A DNA stretch of 64,000 nt from Limonium bicolor (GCA_023374045.1 CM041780.1:35011765-35075764); one strand, 5' to 3'. Positions 12,094-23,887 are shown, counted from the first letter of the stretch. Notes: generated from the letters alone by a model not told the origin. Program-made: numbers and translations.

Positions 12094-12129
12094 TCTACCC
12101 CCCTTAAAAGGGATTACGCCCACGTAATC
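12094..12129 (-). promoter_or_regulatory. Internal PPT-like motif with adjacent stem-loop, LARD1
   Basis: 12094-12111 repeats the 3' PPT almost exactly (minus strand CCTTTTAAGGGGGGTAGA). Adjoining it at 12112-12129 is a perfect 7-bp hairpin, GATTACG with CGTAATC, loop CCCA. The same pair of features occurs in LARD2 and LARD3. It could act as a central polypurine tract, but no experiment is implied. Confidence 0.7.
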
Positions 12130-14500
12130 TACCATGTGTCAACACTGGACATTGGTCGAAGGCATTCAGCCGTCATGGAGTGGTTCAGCTTCCATGCGGT
12201 CTATTACACAATGTTCCAAGATCAAAGGGTCTTAACCGTGTTACTGGTAGTCCCTGCATCAAGAATGTTCATTGGAGTTATTCAACTCTTAACCGTGTTC
12301 GGTTCTAGCCTAAATGGCTTTAAGGCATTGGTGATTAACCATTTCTTCACTAGCTGTATTTCCCTTAGAATTATGGGCCCACTAGCTTCTGCTGCGCGAC
12401 CCTGATAACTTGGGTTATTCGCCCTTCTCGTTATCTTTAATGTGTTACACATCACCTTTTTATCCCTCTTATTGTGGGAATAAGGTTTATTCCATCACGC
12501 ATGGTATTCTTTTACCGTGCACAACTCAATGAGTTTTAGATTCATAACCAGCTCTCTGGGAATTTATATACATACTGTTGTGTATTATAGTGATTACTCA
12601 CTTGGTTCCTCCGACTTATTGTCGGTTGAGGTTGAGCCACTACTTAGTTGTAGTGCTTCCTCTGTTGTCAGTGGCTTCTGAATTCTGCTCACTATTTTGT
12701 TTGGTACAAGTGTTCTTTACTTGTATGACCTTGCATTTTCTATGCGTCGGTCCATGTGACTTTCTTACGTCTCCTTTCACCTCTATTCCAATGGAATTCA
12801 CATCTTGTGATTGTTGGTGTTTCACACTCCTCGTGCTTCTTTAGCCTTGGGCCGCACGGTTTGTTTCTAAGCTCTTGCTTAACTGGCTTATGCCATGTTC
12901 ATTGGTGAAAGGAAGGATTTACCACTACTTACATTTTCCATATTCCTAGCTATCCCACTAGATCGTTAACTACGCAAGTGCAATACCAAAACACTCAGTC
13001 CTACAGAGTGCAGAGGCGTGAACCCTTGGCGGTAACTCTCTTATGAGATTGCAATAGGACTGATCGTTATTCCTTTAGGTGGTGCTTCATCCTTTGGTGC
13101 AGACTTCTGGCTTGTTGCCCGGTCTGTCTATCATCTTGTATTAACAACTCCGTAATATTGGGTGATTATTCACATACATTGGTCACCTGTTGCGCACCAT
13201 GTTCTTACTGATTCTGCAGTATTGGTTTACATGGCATCCGTTGTTGCTAGCTTCAGCTCATGCATTTCCACTATTTATATCATTGTTTGGTGTTTATACG
13301 ACTGAGCTCCTTGAGCGTCATTTACTTATACTTTATGTTCCCACTTATTGAGTTCCTATTGAACCGGTTACTCCTTAGTTGTCAACAACTGCTATTTAAG
13401 CTTATTTGACATCGCTTGGCAGTTATTGCATGCTCAAGCATTACTACATTAGTAGTTCTGTAAGGGGTATACTATCAAATATTTATTGATGGTATCCCCT
13501 TCTTTAGAATCCATGTGTTCACCGCTCCCGCGGTCTCTCATTTATGAGGGGTACCCTTGCTCGTTGGTCGTTAACCTTTTATTGGTGTCGTCCTTGACCA
13601 TTTTCCATGTGGTTTACAATGGGTTTTGCAACCGTTGGGTTGTGTATGGTACTAGTTTCATGGCCTACTAGCCATGTTGCCTAGAGCTTTGCTCCTCATA
13701 GGCTGTTCTAAAGTGGTTACTTCTTCATATGCCATAAAATGGCTTAGAGGTGATACTGGGCTCCATGATAAGATCGTCGCATCACGCTTCCGTTCGTTGG
13801 AGACCCTTTTTGTATCCTGGTATTGATTGATACCATTTGTTAATTTAGGGGTATCCCCTGTCAAGTGGATCCCTTCGGTGTCCTAACGGAATGTTCGTTC
13901 CAATTGTGGTGTTCTTATCATAACATTTTGTTCGACTGTATTGACTTGATACCCTTTATGGATTTCTCCAGGGTATTATTGATTATGCTATTGCATCTGG
14001 TTGTTATTTATGAGTATGTTCAGTTTGTTATCCCACCTTGTGGTTCTGGATCTGAGTTATCCGTTGAGGGTTATAGTGTCTCCCGTTCTTAGGGTAGATC
14101 ACTGGTGTTTTTCCTTATGTTATAACGGATTTGATATTCCTTCCGGTGATGAATGGTATTTCCGGTACCTTGCCACATCACCCTGTGTGTTTGTGGTAGT
14201 TGTTCTGGGAATCTCATCCCGTTCATTGAACACTGATGTGTTAATGTTAGGCATTTGCCTTACTGTGGTTAGGTTGGGTATTCCTTCCAGTCATCATGTT
14301 TTACTTTAATATATTCAAGACATGTCCAATGTCTTTATTCAGTTGTTAGTGCTTCTCGCACTTTTAACTCTTAATCATCTTCCTGTAGTAGGTTCTTGAC
14401 TCCTTAGCTTGTAAGCTTATCTGAGTTCCCTTTGCTCGTTTTAGGTATCCAACTGTTCTGTTTTGAATTTGCTTATGGTCCGTAGAACAGAGTTGACTAC

Positions 14501-14682
14501 TTCCCGTGTTTCGTACACTACATGTATACATACGTGGGGTACCTTCTTGGCACGTTACCACTTCCCCAACTATCTGTCAGGCCCGCAAGCTCCTTCGGAG
14601 TGCGGTCGTCCCACATCCCGTATTTGGGTACACTCGTAGTGCTCGTCACACGCCTAGGTGAAGTATTCTATTGTCAACTCCC
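14501..14682 (-). ncRNA. Conserved non-coding block, LARD1
   Basis: This stretch is nearly collinear with 53131-53324 of LARD2, with long identical runs such as GGAGTGCGGTCGTCCCACA and CACACGCCTAGGTGAAGTAT. It includes a small hairpin CTCC-TTC-GGAG, which is CTCC-TATC-GGAG in LARD2. Single-base indels rule out a shared reading frame. It lies about 1.25 kb downstream of the PBS in element sense. A packaging or encapsidation signal is one inference. Confidence 0.55.
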
Positions 14683-15914
14683 CTCGTATCATCCTTTGAT
14701 ACTAACCGTAATTCTGTTGGTTTGGTTTTAAAATCCGAGGTTTAAAAGAAGGGTTTGTGGTTTTTAAAGAAAGATCTGAGTTTTGAAATAACAGTTCGGT
14801 GTTAACAGAAGTTCTTCATGGCGTTGCCATGACTAAGATCCTGACCAAGTCCAGCTTCTCGCTGACTGGTATGTCCTTAATACAGTGGTCGGGCCATTTG
14901 GCCTTTCCAAGGTTTCGTTATTTAAAATCCTTAGGATTGGTGATCCTATATGTGTTTCAATCCTCATGGTGGTACTTTAGTAGGTACTTGTTGGTCATTA
15001 GAAGTCTTCCAACTGTCTTGTAGTTGCTACACTTGCCCTGGGCAAGTGCGCGGGTAGGTTGTTTTTCGGTTAACGTATACCGGTTACGGTATCGTTTCCA
15101 TCCATGATTGGTGGTTTTATTAGACCTTCCTTTGATCTTTTAATCTTGGTGATCAATCTCCTAAGTCGCTTCTCAGTGTACTTGACATGATTGTCGTCAA
15201 TCCGGGTGTCTCACACCTTCACTGTGGTTAACGAGATTTGACTTATCCTTAGGAACCACGTTGTAGTCCTATAGGTGTATGTCCTATGAATACTTTCATA
15301 GTTATCTGAACTATGTTGTTCGGTTATTACCGCCTCTTGGCGTGTAGGTTTGGTATTAATCCAACCTCGACTAATTCCTTAGTCGGTTTGTATACCATTG
15401 TTGGTATTATCAAGTATTACCGTCCGCAGACTCTCTTGTCTTGGGTTCATTACTCTATCTTCTTTGCTGCACTGCGCGATTGTGCTTCTCTCCTTACTGG
15501 CTATTCATGGTTCTCGCAACTGCGAAGCATGTCGCCCCATGGTGCCATAAATTCCACTATCCTTTATTTAGGATCTTCAATCCTCCGCCATTAAGTGCGG
15601 TCATCATCATCCAACGGGAACCGTCTTCGGGACTTCCAGTTCTTGGACTCTACCGTATGACAGGTTCTTTTTCTAATAAGGTTTACTTGCAACTGCCAGA
15701 TCGGGTGTTACCCGAGTGTGAGAGGTCTTTCCATCTCTCTGGTGTTATTCTCCCAACTTAATACCATGGGTTGCGGAGGGCGGGGTATGGTTGTTGTAGG
15801 TTTCCGGTTCACGCGGAAGTTCCTAACTAGCGTACCTCACACGCTAACACTCAACCCTTAGCCCTAAGTCTCTACTTCCTAACTCGGTATTTACCTAAAC
15901 TCGGTATTTCATCC

Positions 15915-15942
15915 ATCAGAGCGATACTTCGCTCTGATACCA
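15915..15942 (-). promoter_or_regulatory. LARD1 primer-binding site embedded in a hairpin
   Basis: 15931-15942, read on the minus strand, is TGGTATCAGAGC, the complement of the 3' end of plant initiator methionine tRNA, five bases beyond the LTR end. Eight of these bases (ATCAGAGC) also form one arm of a perfect 10-bp hairpin (15915-15938; arms ATCAGAGCGA and TCGCTCTGAT, 4-nt loop). LARD2 is identical here. Confidence 0.88.
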
Positions 15943-16037
15943 CTTTTTGTAACACCCCTACCGCTAATACCGTCATTACCGTACCATACTTACCTTCGCA
16001 GCGGATATTACTTACTCAACGGCGGGTGTACAATGCC

Positions 16038-16059
16038 GTTAGTCACCCACGTGACTAAC
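16038..16059 (-). promoter_or_regulatory. Conserved R/U5 stem-loop, LARD1 right LTR
   Basis: It is identical to the left copy: a 9-bp stem, GTTAGTCAC with GTGACTAAC. Confidence 0.75.
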
Positions 16060-17805
16060 AAGGCGAGTTACAATACTACATACTATCGGTCTGATGAATA
16101 TGAACATACCGAGTGCTCTACACAATACATTACTTTCCCTTGCATACCAATCCATAATTCGATACAACTCCAATACAATACTATACCGAGCATACTACAA
16201 TCCTTACATTACCGATACAGTTTAGACTTCCAAATTCATACTACGTTACAAATACAATTCCCTTTTCTCAACTACCCATGCTTATGTAGCAGTCCCCGTC
16301 CTACTCTCTCGTATGGTGAACAGCTTCGGTACTTGCACACTAAAAACGGTCCCCCTAGGGGGTCAGCTTACGCTGCATATGAAATCCGCATATACCGCGT
16401 GCTAACCGCGGTACGCCGACTACTATGGGTCGGATATACATGGAGTTCATTTTACATGCATACATACATACTCATACTACAACAATACAATCAAAGATAC
16501 CTACATAAATATACAAGTTCAATACTTACTGAGGAAGACAACTCAATAGTCAACCATTCGTATTTGTTATACATTCATTCGTCTTCGATATTCGTTACTC
16601 TACTCATACTTACTCCTTACTCTTGCATACTCATCACTCCATGTTCAATACCTTACTCGTACACGATCCTTACTCTGTACTCGTTACTATACTGGTGCAT
16701 ACTCACTACTCAATTCTCCATACTTACTCTTACATACTCAATACTCGATACTTACTCATACATACTCAATACTTAGTACTCAGTACTCATTACATACTCA
16801 TACTTGCTTCTTACTCGATACTCATTACTTTACTCATGCGTACGCAATACTCAATACTCATTACTTGGCCTCTGGGCGGAGTCATACACAAGACTCACCA
16901 CCGGACCTACAATACGAGGGCTATACGCTTAGCTCCTCAAATACTCAATGTCCGTTCCTACCGGACTACTCAAATTCCCAACACTCTTCTCTCAGAGCAC
17001 AATATAATCTCATGGATTAGCCTAGAAGTATCTCTCTTGATAACCTCCACCAGCTTAGGGAATTACTACCGACTAGTATCCTCAGATTTAAGGGTTTCCC
17101 CAAAATATCAAATACTCTCATGTTCAGGACACACTTACATCAGTCGGGTCCTCTCATAATGGGTCGACTAATTGCTAAGGGGTTTGGAGATCCCTCATCA
17201 TTCTTTACTACTCTCATGGTTCATGTCTTGCACCAAGATTAATTCCTCTAATAGAGGTTACTGATATACTTCCACTACTTATTATTTGTGGATTATTCAT
17301 TTCAATTCTCCAACCGTTATCGGGAGGGTATTACTCCCGTACACTCTCTCACATTCTTGCGAGTTTCGTTGGGTTGCGTTATCGTTTGTTGATTCGTTAG
17401 TTTAGCGCGTTGCTATGGTTCCATTAATTCACAACCTGACTCTTACTACGAGCCACCACACAACAAGACTCATCTAGGAGTCGTACTACGCACCAAATGA
17501 AGCCACACAATCAATCAAGAAGGGTTAGCTCACACAACATACAGCAAGATATGTAATGAAAGGCAATAAACCGTTTTCATGCTTTAGTCTTGATTAGCCG
17601 GCATACAGCACACAAATCAACGTAACTCGGTTAGCATACGGGGCATGAGGAAATCATACCTTTCACCGGGGTTAGCTTTACCGTGTGTTCCCTTGTTCCT
17701 CGGTTCACACTTGTTCCACTGAAAATGTTTCCAACATGGTTATTAATACTATGTTCATACGATACACAATTAATTACTACTCCCGTACTTACCCCGTTAT
17801 CCCGG

Positions 17806-17810
17806 TATAC
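17806..17810. repeat. Left TSD of the Athila-type element (TATAC)
   Basis: TATAC is repeated at 25540-25544. The sister LTR shows it once, uninterrupted, near 8266. Confidence 0.92.
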
Positions 17811-19441
17811 TGCAGAATGTTATTTCTGAGTGGTTTAGAATAGGTGTAATTTACATAAAAGAAAGAAATTAAAAACTCAAATTATAAACGTCGGGCTGCA
17901 AACAATTCCCGGTCGTAGTAGTATAACGAGTGTCGTATCCACAGGGAGATTGTTCAATTTACCCTAGTCTTGGTAGTTACTTAAAAACTGTAAAAAGGGG
18001 TTTAGCCGGAGGCAAGCTTGATTTGTTGTTGAATTAATACATAAATAATATAAACAGTTAAAAGGTGAATTAAGTGATGTGGATGGAAAAATGTATCCTA
18101 GGATAGCGGGGGAATTTCCTAAATTACTTAAACATATTTATAACCTTGTCTCAATTATTTATTGCCTATTAGAGTTAATAATTGTCAGTTACGAACTCTT
18201 ATAAAAGCCTTAATATTTTCCTGCTCAGTCCGGAGTGTAAATACTAAGATTAATTCCTTTGTGGTACCTAGACTATCTCAAAATCATATGTTGATAGTTA
18301 CTAAATAAATGCAGTCGTTTGTCGTGCAAAGCATTTAGCAATATTAGTTAAAAGGAATTAAAACAAGTTAAAATAAGAGAGACAGGTGATAAATATTAAT
18401 TACGTAATATTAGAAATCAAACCCCCATCCTAGGATACAAATGAAAATTACTCAGACATTAACGGAGATAAGAAGATTACACAGATAGATTTTGACATTA
18501 ATTCAGAGGAAGAACTGGTCTGTTCTCCTCTCACTGCTGTTCTTCTATTTCTTTTGTTACTACGTGAGTGTGGAATGATGTGGTGATACGGGAGGAAATA
18601 TAAGTGTAAGCGAATGGGTTTCTTCAGACTCCCGTCGTGCGTGGTGTATTATGCAGTTAAGGTGGTGGGTTTATATAGAGGTTAGGATCCGTACGAGTTT
18701 GATTGCAGATGAAGAAGAGCATTGATTGCTTCATTGATTGCAGGGGACAGAGCGTGTGCAGAGTAGATGGATAAGTTGCGGGCGAGTCGGGCGAGTTGCA
18801 GACGACGACGGCGCGAAGAAGATACTGGTCGCGACTGATAATTAGTCACGGTCCTGGTGTCCGCCTGCTGGTACCGCCCATTAAGTGGCGGTAACTCCTG
18901 TGTTGTCCGCGAGCTTAAGAGGCGGTAGCCTCTATGGTGACCGCGAGGCGGTTGCCTCAGTGTTGTCCGCGAGTTAAGAGGCGGTAGCCTCTGTGTCGAC
19001 CGCGAGGCGGTTGCTTGAGTGTTGTCCGCGAGTTAAGAGGCGGTAGCCTCTGTGTCGACCGCGAGGCGGTTGCTTGTCCCTCGTCCGCCTCCTTAACCGC
19101 CCGTTTAAGAGGCGGTTGCCTCAGCCCTGTCCGCCTGGCGGTTGTCCGTGTGACGTCCGCCACTTAGGGGGCGGTTGCACGTGACTCTCGCGTCCCTCTG
19201 TTTGACCGGCTCTACATTCTTCGTTATAAGTCCGTTTTCTGAGCCGTTTGCGTCTATGTGTTTGTCTCTTATCTACTTTACTCCCAGCTTGGTTTTCCTC
19301 ATGTTAAACCAATAAATTTGTGAGATAAACAATAAAACATAAACTAGAGGAAAACTAACCGAAGTGGAGAAATGAGCAAGAAAAGTGCTAATATTATATA
19401 TGAAATACACCTATAAATCATGCTCATTTGGACACTTATCA
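17811..19441 (-). repeat. Athila-type 3' LTR (left copy)
   Basis: It starts TGCAGAATG and ends ACTTATCA on the plus strand, with length 1631 bp, the same as the right copy. It contains a GC-rich hairpin array at 18862-19175. Confidence 0.92.
18862..19175. repeat. GC-rich hairpin array in the Athila-type LTR (left copy)
   Basis: Three units of about 59-60 bp start TGTTGTCCGCGAG at 18901, 18961 and 19020. Each contains GAGGC-GGTA-GCCTC and ACCGC-GAG-GCGGT, both perfect short hairpins. The flanks carry further degenerate copies. The array is CpG-rich within otherwise AT-rich DNA. A 68-codon minus-strand frame across it is not a gene. Confidence 0.85.
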
Positions 19442-19455
19442 CACCCCCACACTTA
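19442..19455 (-). other. 3' polypurine tract of the Athila-type element
   Basis: The minus strand TAAGTGTGGGGGTG sits directly against the LTR start TGATAAGTG. Confidence 0.85.
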
Positions 19456-20177
19456 TCTTTTTGCTTGTCCTCAAGCAAAACTACGTACCCTAAGTAGGGA
19501 ATGCTCAATATTAACAAATATTATTATGAAGGGGATAAAGAACTCAATAGTACATGATCTTAAACTTTTTAGAGGAGTGTGATCCATCACCTACTGGTGG
19601 CATAGGTGTACTCAGGGCAAAAATAAAAATTAGAGTTTCGGGGTATGATCCGGAGTACTTCAATGCTTCTTGATTTAAGGTGACTTTGAGAACTTTTACC
19701 ATGGCCAACTTCTCTCAAGAATGGGCATTGAGGAGAAAACAAAAGGAAAAATAGATTTATGCATTTGTTTCACTTTTGCATAAGAGATGAGAAGATAATA
19801 AGTAGGCATCAAGCCCTTGTATTTAAGAACACTCAACTCTCTTTGTTGGTTACCAATGGTGTCTCACAAGTCCCTTATTTATTTTATTTTTTTCTTTTTT
19901 TTTTTGACAGAAAGCACCCCTTAGCAATCCCTAAGAGAGAAGACAGAAAGAAACCCTGAGCATAAAATCCAACCATTTCAGATTATTTGGTCACACCGCA
20001 AAAATGCTCCTCAAAAGTAATCAAAATTTTAAAATTTGTACCATTTATTACATTCATAACAATATTTATTCCTAAAGAGAACAACCCACAAAAAGGGTCC
20101 GCGATATTGAATTTGAACAAACGCAAGATAAGCAGAGAGATTAAGCATTTTAGCATAAAATGTCACCGAAAAGGGCA

Positions 20178-20193
20178 CACTCCCCCACACTTA
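20178..20193 (-). other. Internal PPT-like motif 1, Athila-type element
   Basis: The minus strand reads TAAGTGTGGGGGAGTG, sharing TAAGTGTGGGGG with the true 3' PPT. Confidence 0.65.
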
Positions 20194-20400
20194 ATTGAAC
20201 AACGTCCTCGTTGTTCACTAGAAAAACAAGGGAAAGTTTCAGAAGGCCTTTTCGGAAAGTAGATAAAATAGAGAGAACACGAAGCTCACGAATATTCATT
20301 TAAGCATATAAATTCTCCTCTGCATAATTTATTTAAATAAAAGCAAGTTTAAAGAAACTGGTACTCCCCTGATTTTATTTTTTGCTAGCGTGTTTTGGAC

Positions 20401-20414
20401 TTCCCCCACACTTG
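20401..20414 (-). other. Internal PPT-like motif 2, Athila-type element
   Basis: The minus strand reads CAAGTGTGGGGGAA, again with the AAGTGTGGGGG core. Confidence 0.65.
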
Positions 20415-20629
20415 AGCTTCAGCCTCAAGTAGCGTAGCTTGGTTGCGGTGTAGACATGAAATTGCACCTGCATAAAACACTAGAAGCAACCATACTACAA
20501 ACGGGGTTAAAAGTTAGCAAAAATAAAATTTAAAGGGAAACTGAAAATTAAAAACAGCATGAAAAGCATATAAAAGATAAGTTCGTCCGGGTTGCCTCCC
20601 GGAAAGCTGCCCTTCTTTAACGTCTTTAG

Positions 20630-21225
20630 CTAGACGCTTTCGTTAGATCGATCCTGGGGGGTGGTTATGAGGAGGAGATCCAAAGCATGACTCGATGGTT
20701 TTTTTTTGAGAGTCCACCTGGATGCATGTTTTCTTTTCTTATCCCGCTCTTCGTCCGGGATTGGTGGTGGTATCTCTGTGATAGACATGCCGTCTGGAAG
20801 GGTGATAAACAGAAGTGGGGATGATGATGATTGAGTATCCCTAATGAACTTGAGATCTTTGGATTTGTTATCTGGGGATCTTCCTGATGCAAACTCCAGC
20901 TTTTCGTTATAAGCTTGGAGGGTGATTTTCCCCTGGGCTACCCAAATGTGCACATCGGCTGTGGCAAGGAATGGTCGTCCAAGGATGAGAGGTGTAGTGG
21001 AGTTCTCTTCGATGTCTAGAATGACAAAATCACATGGGAAGTATAAGTGCTCCACTTTAATGATAACATCCTCCACCACTCCGCTTGGGTATGTTACCGA
21101 ACCATCTGCCAGTTGCAGGGTCATCTTAGTCTTTTTCATCTCTCCAATTCCCAGCTTTTTGAAAGTGGAGAGGGGCATCAAATTAATGGAGGCACCCAGA
21201 TCGCATAGGAGTATGGAAATGAGGT
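20630..21225 (-). pseudogene. Aspartic protease remnant of the Athila-type element
   Basis: The catalytic motif of retropepsin-like proteases is present as DLGAS (codons at 21202-21188). It is followed by a typical Athila protease body with PLILGRPFLAT downstream. In the polyprotein this enzyme would cleave gag-pol. The frame stays open to 20630 but enters from a different frame of gag near 21225, so the polyprotein is broken. After the protease, a basic and serine-rich tail ends at a stop where reverse transcriptase would normally follow. Confidence 0.82.
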
Positions 21226-23430
21226 GCTACCAATTGTGACTGGAATAGTGAAGCTGCCCGGATCATTGCATTTTGATGGTAGTGGTTTTTGTAGAGTAGC
21301 TGAGCAAGCTACATTGAGAGGTACCGTACCGACTTCGGCCAATTTAGTTTTGTTGGATATGAGGTGTTTGAGGAATTTGGCATAGTTTGGCATTTTGGCA
21401 ATGAGGTCTACAAACTGTATGTTGACGTTTAGTTGCTTCAGCATTGCTAGAAACTTACCATATTCATTATCCAATTTCTGCTTCTGGAGTCGGCGAGGAA
21501 ATGGTATAGGCGGTTCTTGTGAAGAAGGTTCTGAAGCTGGTGGAATAGTGAGGACGCTTGGAGATGTCTTTTCGTTGGAACCTCAACTTTTCCTTCACTA
21601 TCTCTTTGGATTCTTCTGATTGTTGCGGGATGTGAATCTCGTCGGTTTTCTTACCGCTTCTCAAGGTTATCGCCTTAACCTCTTCTTTCTTCTTCGAAGT
21701 CGAGCTTTCGTTTTCATAACCAGCCACCAAGTGCTCAAGGTAGGTATTCTCAGATTGAATACGATTTTTATAGACTTTGGCGGTGCTTTCGAGTTCAGCT
21801 ACATTCCTTTTGGAAGTCTCGATTGCTACAACCCACTCTTGGAGGGAAGGGTGTAGTTCTGGAACGTACTGTTTTAGCCACCTCCGTTTTCTTCATCGTG
21901 CTTCTTCACATAGATGCACTTGGCTTGCTCTCTTGGATTTGGTTCATTTTGGCTGGGGAGAGCCCCTGGCGGTCTTCGAGCAAGATGTTCTGCAAGTTGA
22001 TTGAATTTACCTTCGATTTTCTGGTTGAAGGCTTCTTGTGCAGAGAGCTGATTCTGAGTTATGGACATGAATCCCTTCATCATCTCTTTGAGTTCTGCGT
22101 TTGGATCAGAAGAGGATGATGATGGTTGTTGTTGTTGTTGTTGTTGTTGGAAACCTGGAGGGGCACCTTGTGCTCTATAACCCATATTAGAGTTTGGTTG
22201 GGGTCGGTTCCCCTGATAGGCATTGGAATTGTTGTTCTGCCCTCCTTGATTCTGATCATTATTTTTCCATGAGAAATTCGGGTGATTTCTCCATGGATAG
22301 TTGTTGTTGAAGTTGTTGTTGTAGGAATTACCGGGGCGGTTTCCTATGAAATTCACATCTTCGTAGTGGTTTTTACCTTCGCACTGATGAGTTTCATGAG
22401 GACCGGCGCATATGACACATCCTTCTGTGGGTGGAGCTGGTGGTGAACTTGTAGGTGGGGAAGCTATTGTTTTTACAATTTCGTTTTGAGATGTTGTTAG
22501 CTTTTCCACCATCTTTGCAAGGGACGAGATCTGAGCCGATAAATGATCTGTAGGCTCAACATGGAGTAGGCCTGCTGCTCGTGGTGTTCGTCCTTTGGAT
22601 CGCGTCCACTGTCTTGTATTGCTCGTCATGGTTTCGAGAAGATCCATTCCTTCTTTAGGAGATTTCATCATGAAACTTCCTCCTGCAGAGGAATTGACGA
22701 GTAGTCGGTTCCCATCATCCAGACCGTTGTTAAAGAATGACAGGCAGAGGGATTGATCGTCAAGACCATGGTGGGAACATTTCATTAGCATATCTTGAAT
22801 CTATCCCATGCGTCGTATAACGTCTCTCCCGGCTCTTGACAGAAAGTGTTGATTTCACCGATCAATTGCCTCGTTCTACTGGTTGGGTAGTATTTGGCAA
22901 GGAATTTTTGGGCCATTTGAAGCCATGTGGTGATTGATCGGGAGGGAAGGCTTCGGTACCACCGGTTTGCTGAATCCGAATGAGTGAGGAAATAGTTGGA
23001 GACGATTCTTTCTTTGACATTGCCGGTTTGACCAAAGGAATTGCAAAAGTCTAGGAAGAGACTCAGATGATTTGGGGCTTCATCTGGGTTCGCTCCACTA
23101 AACTTGCCTAGATCCCGGACGGCGGTGATGTAGTGGGTTTTGAAAACCCATCGTCCGGCTTCTTCTGGTGTTAGTTCGGGGAGAACTATGGCTGATGCTC
23201 TTCCTTCGGTGTTAGGTTGGTGATAATCAGATAGGGCACGGTGTTCTGGTTGAATTGCATGGTCATTTCATTTATAACTTCGTTATTGGCCATGGCTTGG
23301 TTTCTCAGGTTTCTCTGTGTTGAAATAAAGTACGCTCGGGTTCGGGGCTCGGACTGATTGGTGGAGAGCCTCGAGTTCGAGTGTTTGGCATGCACAGAAG
23401 ATAACTTGTGGTTTGTGAGAAACTGCAATA
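21178..23430 (-). pseudogene. Frame-broken gag of the Athila-type element
   Basis: Gag-like sequence is readable but switches frame several times. The N-terminal part lies about 23215-22795, the central part is an open 305-codon frame (22791-21874), and C-terminal parts lie in other frames down to 21178. The central frame carries the capsid-like region, a zinc knuckle of CX2CX3HX4C form near residue 125, a glutamine run near residue 215 and a polar tail. Breaks fall near 23215, 22795, 21870, 21550 and 21225. The motif TLRSGK near 21660 is typical of Athila gag-protease polyproteins. As it stands it cannot give full-length gag. Confidence 0.85.
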
Positions 23431-23887
23431 TTAGTTAGTAAATAAAATAAGAAAGACAGAAATATTGGTTAGGCTGATAAACGTTAGAAGTTAGTAGTTA
23501 TACTGGAAATTATAAGTTAGTAGTTAGTATACAATGGAAAGAAATGTTAAGGACAATGGAAATGAAATGTTAAGGACAATGGAAAGAAAGGACAATGGAA
23601 TGAAATGACAGGAAATTTAAAGTTAGTAGTTAGAGACTATGGAAAGAAAGGACAATGGAACGAAATGACAATGGAACGAAATGACAATGGAACGAAATGA
23701 CAATAATATTAAGATGTTAGATGTCCAAAGTCCGAAGTCAAATGTCCAAGTCAGGTCAGAAGTCCGATGTCCAAGTCAGATTATAGGTCCGATGTCCAAG
23801 GTTAGATTATTAACAAGTTAATATTGACAGATTATTATAATAAAACAGGTGAACTACCGGAAACTAGGGAAATTGATGGAATCAATC

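Larger units (their letters stand above)
10692..15947 (-). other. LARD1 internal region, non-coding
   Basis: The 5256 bp between the LTRs has only short open frames in all six readings, the longest 142 codons at 10938-11366, and none resembles a retroelement domain. Blocks shared with the LARD2 internal region include 11447-11580, 12094-12129, 14501-14682 and 15915-15947. Indels between LARD1 and LARD2 inside these blocks are not multiples of three, which argues for conserved RNA or DNA, not protein. The rest looks like diverged, structureless sequence. Confidence 0.75.
19456..20629 (-). other. Non-coding 3' region of the Athila-type element
   Basis: This is the interval between the protease remnant and the PPT, where an intact Athila would carry pol and an envelope-like frame. 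No pol similarity is visible. It contains two further PPT-like motifs. Confidence 0.65.

Noticed and set aside
14364..14561. Minus-strand frames 14364-14561 and 52995-53186 share short peptides
   Set aside because: They overlap the conserved non-coding block. One-base indels break the correspondence outside a short shared stretch, and no family is recognised.
10692..15947. Possible hidden pol remnant in LARD1
   Set aside because: I looked for reverse transcriptase and integrase motifs in the available frames and saw none; a profile search of all six frames would settle it.
18957..19163. 68-codon minus-strand frame, repeated at 25054-25260
   Set aside because: It is produced by the GC-rich hairpin array of the Athila-type LTR; identical copies in both LTRs reflect LTR identity, not a gene.
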